A stretch of 15,994 nucleotides of DNA from Candidatus Gastranaerophilales bacterium (GTDB taxonomy: Bacteria > Cyanobacteriota > Vampirovibrionia > Gastranaerophilales > Gastranaerophilaceae): positions 1-15,994 of the forward strand of contig CALVAU010000119.1 in assembly GCA_944325615.1 (NCBI GenBank), given 5' to 3'. Of the stretch, positions 13,837 through 15,994 are shown piece by piece (positions within the stretch are counted from its first letter, which is position 1; each line of letters opens with the position of its first letter). The position numbers and the translations under genes are program-made. The notes below the pieces were generated by a model that was given only the letters and a program-made list of their open reading frames with translations, was not told the DNA's origin and did no database searches.

Positions 13837-14616
13837 ATGAAAATTATAATCAGTATTTTAATAATTTTTATACTTCTGTCTTTTTGGGGAATTATTATTG
13901 AACCATACATTTTGACTGTAAAGAAAGTCACCATTAAAGACGAGCAGTTAAAAGGTCTCAAAATAGTTTTTGCAACAGACTTTCATTACAAACCTTATGA
14001 AAAATTCAGACTAAAAAGAGATGTAAAAAAAATTAATGAGCAAAACGCTGATATAATAATTCTTGGCGGAGATTTTGTAAATGGACACGTAAAGGGTTGT
14101 ACTCTTAAAATAACCGAAATTGCAAAAGAATTAGGCAAACTAAAATCTAAATATGGTACATTTGCTGTCTTAGGAAATCATGATGTATGGCAAGATGCTG
14201 CATTAGCTTATGAAAGCCTTTCCAAAAATAACATTACCGTTCTAAAAAACAGTAGTGTCAAAGTAAATAACTTTTATATCGCAGGTTTAGAAGACTTACA
14301 AACTCAAACTCCGAATATTGAAAAGGCTTTAGAAAATACAAAATCTCCAATTATCTTAATTTCACACTCACCTGATGTGATTTATGATGTTCCAAAAAAT
14401 GTTAATCTTACACTATCAGGACATTTGCACGGTGGTCAAATAAATTTACCGTTTATTGGCCCCATAATAGCGCCATCCAAATATGGTACAAAATTTGCTT
14501 ATTGCCTCTACAATATTGAGAATAAAAAACTTTTTGTATCCCGTGGTATTGGTACAAGCGTTCTTCCTATACGTTTTCTTTGTTTGCCGGAAATTGTTGT
14601 AATTGAATTTATTTAG
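13837..14616 (+). CDS. Membrane-anchored calcineurin-like metallophosphoesterase (YkuE type)
   Basis: An N-terminal membrane helix (1-24) without a cleavage site anchors the protein, the rest being outside or at the membrane face. All five blocks of the two-metal phosphoesterase centre are present: D48-x-H50 (ATDFHYKP), GGD79 (LGGDF), GNHD at 113-116, H177 in ISHSPD, and GHLHGGQ (195-201) with H196 and H198. The 259-residue length and the layout fit the YkuE/YaeI family; Bacillus YkuE is a cell-wall-bound phosphodiesterase and Chlamydia/Pseudomonas relatives act on UDP-2,3-diacylglucosamine, so a lipid-A or wall precursor substrate is possible but unproven. The ATG has no clear ribosome binding site. 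Its end overlaps the convergent transporter gene by 8 bp. Confidence 0.88.
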   Translation: MKIIISILIIFILLSFWGIIIEPYILTVKKVTIKDEQLKGLKIVFATDFHYKPYEKFRLKRDVKKINEQNADIIILGGDFVNGHVKGCTLKITEIAKELGKLKSKYGTFAVLGNHDVWQDAALAYESLSKNNITVLKNSSVKVNNFYIAGLEDLQTQTPNIEKALENTKSPIILISHSPDVIYDVPKNVNLTLSGHLHGGQINLPFIGPIIAPSKYGTKFAYCLYNIENKKLFVSRGIGTSVLPIRFLCLPEIVVIEFI

Positions 14617-15994
14617 AATTAGTTTCTATACTAACAACCTCTGCTTTTTTAGGTTTCTTAATAAATAACAATAAAGGAATTACAAGCAAACACAAAACAC
14701 CAAAAATTCTGAAAGAATCTATAAATGCCCACAATGTAGATTGTTTTATTAATTGACCATATATTGAATATTGAGACATATAATTTGCAACTGAATGTTC
14801 TGCATAAGCAGACAATGCTCCGGCTGTTGATTGCATTCTTTCTACAAAAACAGAATTTAAATCATGCAATTTTCCGACAAGCATATATTGGTGAATTTGT
14901 GCAAATCTTGTAAGCATTGTAGCAACTAAAGATGTACCAATAGCACTTCCTATATTTTTAAGCAAATTTTGAATACCTGTCGCGTTTGTCATTTGTGCAT
15001 TTTTTAAAGTATCAACAGAAAGATTTATTATCGGTATCATGGATAGTCCCATTCCCATTCCCATAAAGAAATTCGGAATTGCTATATTCATATTAGATAT
15101 TTGTAAATTCAATGCCCCGAAAGCTAAACTGGCACCACCAATCAAAGATAATCCTATAATTACCATAAGCCTGTTATCAAGCTTGTTTGTTAAGAATGCA
15201 GTCAATACCATCGCAGCTAAACTTCCAAAGCCTCTTGGCATCATTGTTGCTCCGCTTAAAAATGCAGTATATCCCATCATACTTTGTAAAAATTGCGGTA
15301 ATATCGCTAAAGACGCATACAATACAGCCTGAATTACAACTTGAATAATTGTCCCTGCTGTGAAATTTCTATCTTTAAATACAGATAAATCAATTAAAGA
15401 TTCTTTATTTGTTATTTGTGAATGGAAAAACAAAATACATGCAACCATTGACACTCCAAAAGTCCATCTTATCCATGTTGCATTAAACCAATCGGCATTA
15501 TTTCCTTTATCCAGTACTGTCTGTAATGTAACAAGCCAAATTGTTAAATATAAAAATCCTTTAATATCAATTTTAACATTTTTTTGTTTTTTTGCATAAG
15601 GTGGATCTTCCAAAAGTTTATGACATAACAAAGCTGCAGCACAGCCAAAAGGAACGTTTATATAAAAAATCCAAGGCCAAGTCCAGTTATCAGTAATCCA
15701 TCCGCCTAATACAGGTCCTATTATTGGAGCTAAAATTATACCCATACCAAATACAGACATTGCAAGTCCGCGTTTTTCTTTGTCAAAACTTTCTATCATT
15801 ACAGCCTGTGATATCGGCAAAATTCCGCCACCGCCAAAGCCTTGAAGAATACGAGCAAAAATCATAAATTCTATATTTTTTGCCATCCCGCAAAGCATTG
15901 ATGCTATTGTAAACATCATAATACTTATGATAAAAAAGTTTTTACGTCCGAAAACTTTACTGAAAAAATCTACTGCCGGAATTACAATACCTGC
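14609..15994 (-). CDS. DHA2-family (EmrB/QacA) drug:proton antiporter, 5' end beyond window
   Basis: The in-frame ATG at 15919 is internal: 25 more codons continue upstream to the window edge and read as family sequence (IVIPAVDFFSKVFGRKNFF, the motif-A loop). About 50 residues at the N-terminus are probably missing; 461 are present. Motif C (GMGIILAPIIGPVLGGWITD, ending the fifth helix) marks antiport. At least ten hydrophobic segments follow, in line with the 14 helices of EmrB. EmrB homologues expel hydrophobic drugs with an EmrA adaptor and a TolC channel; the adaptor gene is not in the window and may lie to the right, upstream on this strand. C-terminal tail KKPKKAEVVSIETNSK is cytoplasmic and basic. 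Confidence 0.92.
   Translation of the reverse strand, partial: AGIVIPAVDFFSKVFGRKNFFIISIMMFTIASMLCGMAKNIEFMIFARILQGFGGGGILPISQAVMIESFDKEKRGLAMSVFGMGIILAPIIGPVLGGWITDNWTWPWIFYINVPFGCAAALLCHKLLEDPPYAKKQKNVKIDIKGFLYLTIWLVTLQTVLDKGNNADWFNATWIRWTFGVSMVACILFFHSQITNKESLIDLSVFKDRNFTAGTIIQVVIQAVLYASLAILPQFLQSMMGYTAFLSGATMMPRGFGSLAAMVLTAFLTNKLDNRLMVIIGLSLIGGASLAFGALNLQISNMNIAIPNFFMGMGMGLSMIPIINLSVDTLKNAQMTNATGIQNLLKNIGSAIGTSLVATMLTRFAQIHQYMLVGKLHDLNSVFVERMQSTAGALSAYAEHSVANYMSQYSIYGQLIKQSTLWAFIDSFRIFGVLCLLVIPLLLFIKKPKKAEVVSIETNSK

Overview
The window is very AT-rich, tightly packed DNA from a Gram-negative bacterium. An outer-membrane porin, a TolC-type channel with a signal peptide and an EmrB-type transporter imply a double membrane. 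Promoters of the ordinary TTGACA/TATAAT kind argue against Bacteroidetes. Together with the run of proteins carrying a short conserved N-terminal segment, the best guess is a gut Melainabacteria/Vampirovibrionia genome (Gastranaerophilales). This is an inference from style, not from a marker gene; the single tRNA does not settle it.

Layout. 1-1567 (+): the 3' end of an OprO/P-like porin, then a ferredoxin-nitroreductase, closed by a bidirectional hairpin at 1698-1728. 1760-2308 (-): a small protein built of exact 19-residue leucine-rich repeats. 2309-2705: an AT-only divergent promoter region. 2706-4064 (+): a membrane-anchored, divergent PHP-domain protein, convergent by 1 bp with a glucosaminidase-like peptidoglycan hydrolase (4066-4824, -). 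4912-7112 (-): a secreted repeat protein with a probable leaderless promoter, and a YbiT-type ABC-F ATPase. 7231-9421 (+): a 61-residue membrane protein, a TolC-family channel (true start TTG 7467) and a HAD phosphatase. 9427-11240 (-): a three-gene operon of acyl-ACP thioesterase, GNAT acetyltransferase and iron-sulfur flavoprotein. 11334-12089 (-): a hexapeptide-repeat acyltransferase. 12282-12357 (-): tRNA-Ala(UGC) with its own promoter and terminator. 12484-13779 (+): a protein with an internally duplicated repeat module. 13837-14616 (+): a membrane-anchored metallophosphoesterase, overlapping tail to tail with a partial EmrB/QacA-type transporter that runs off the right edge.

Most genes are household or envelope functions: transport across both membranes (porin, TolC, EmrB-like), wall turnover (glucosaminidase), acyl-chain release, surface-sugar acylation, redox flavoproteins. 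No integrase, transposase, CRISPR array, restriction system or phage gene was seen. The most unusual signal is a shared N-terminal pattern (Met-x-aliphatic-Ser/Thr-x-aliphatic-Asn) on three otherwise unrelated neighbouring proteins, each followed by a basic stretch and one hydrophobic segment; a fourth protein has a looser version. It may be a lineage-specific sorting or membrane-docking tag. Several starts were moved from the longest reading frame on ribosome-binding-site evidence (7467, 10503, 11240, 12089, 12484).
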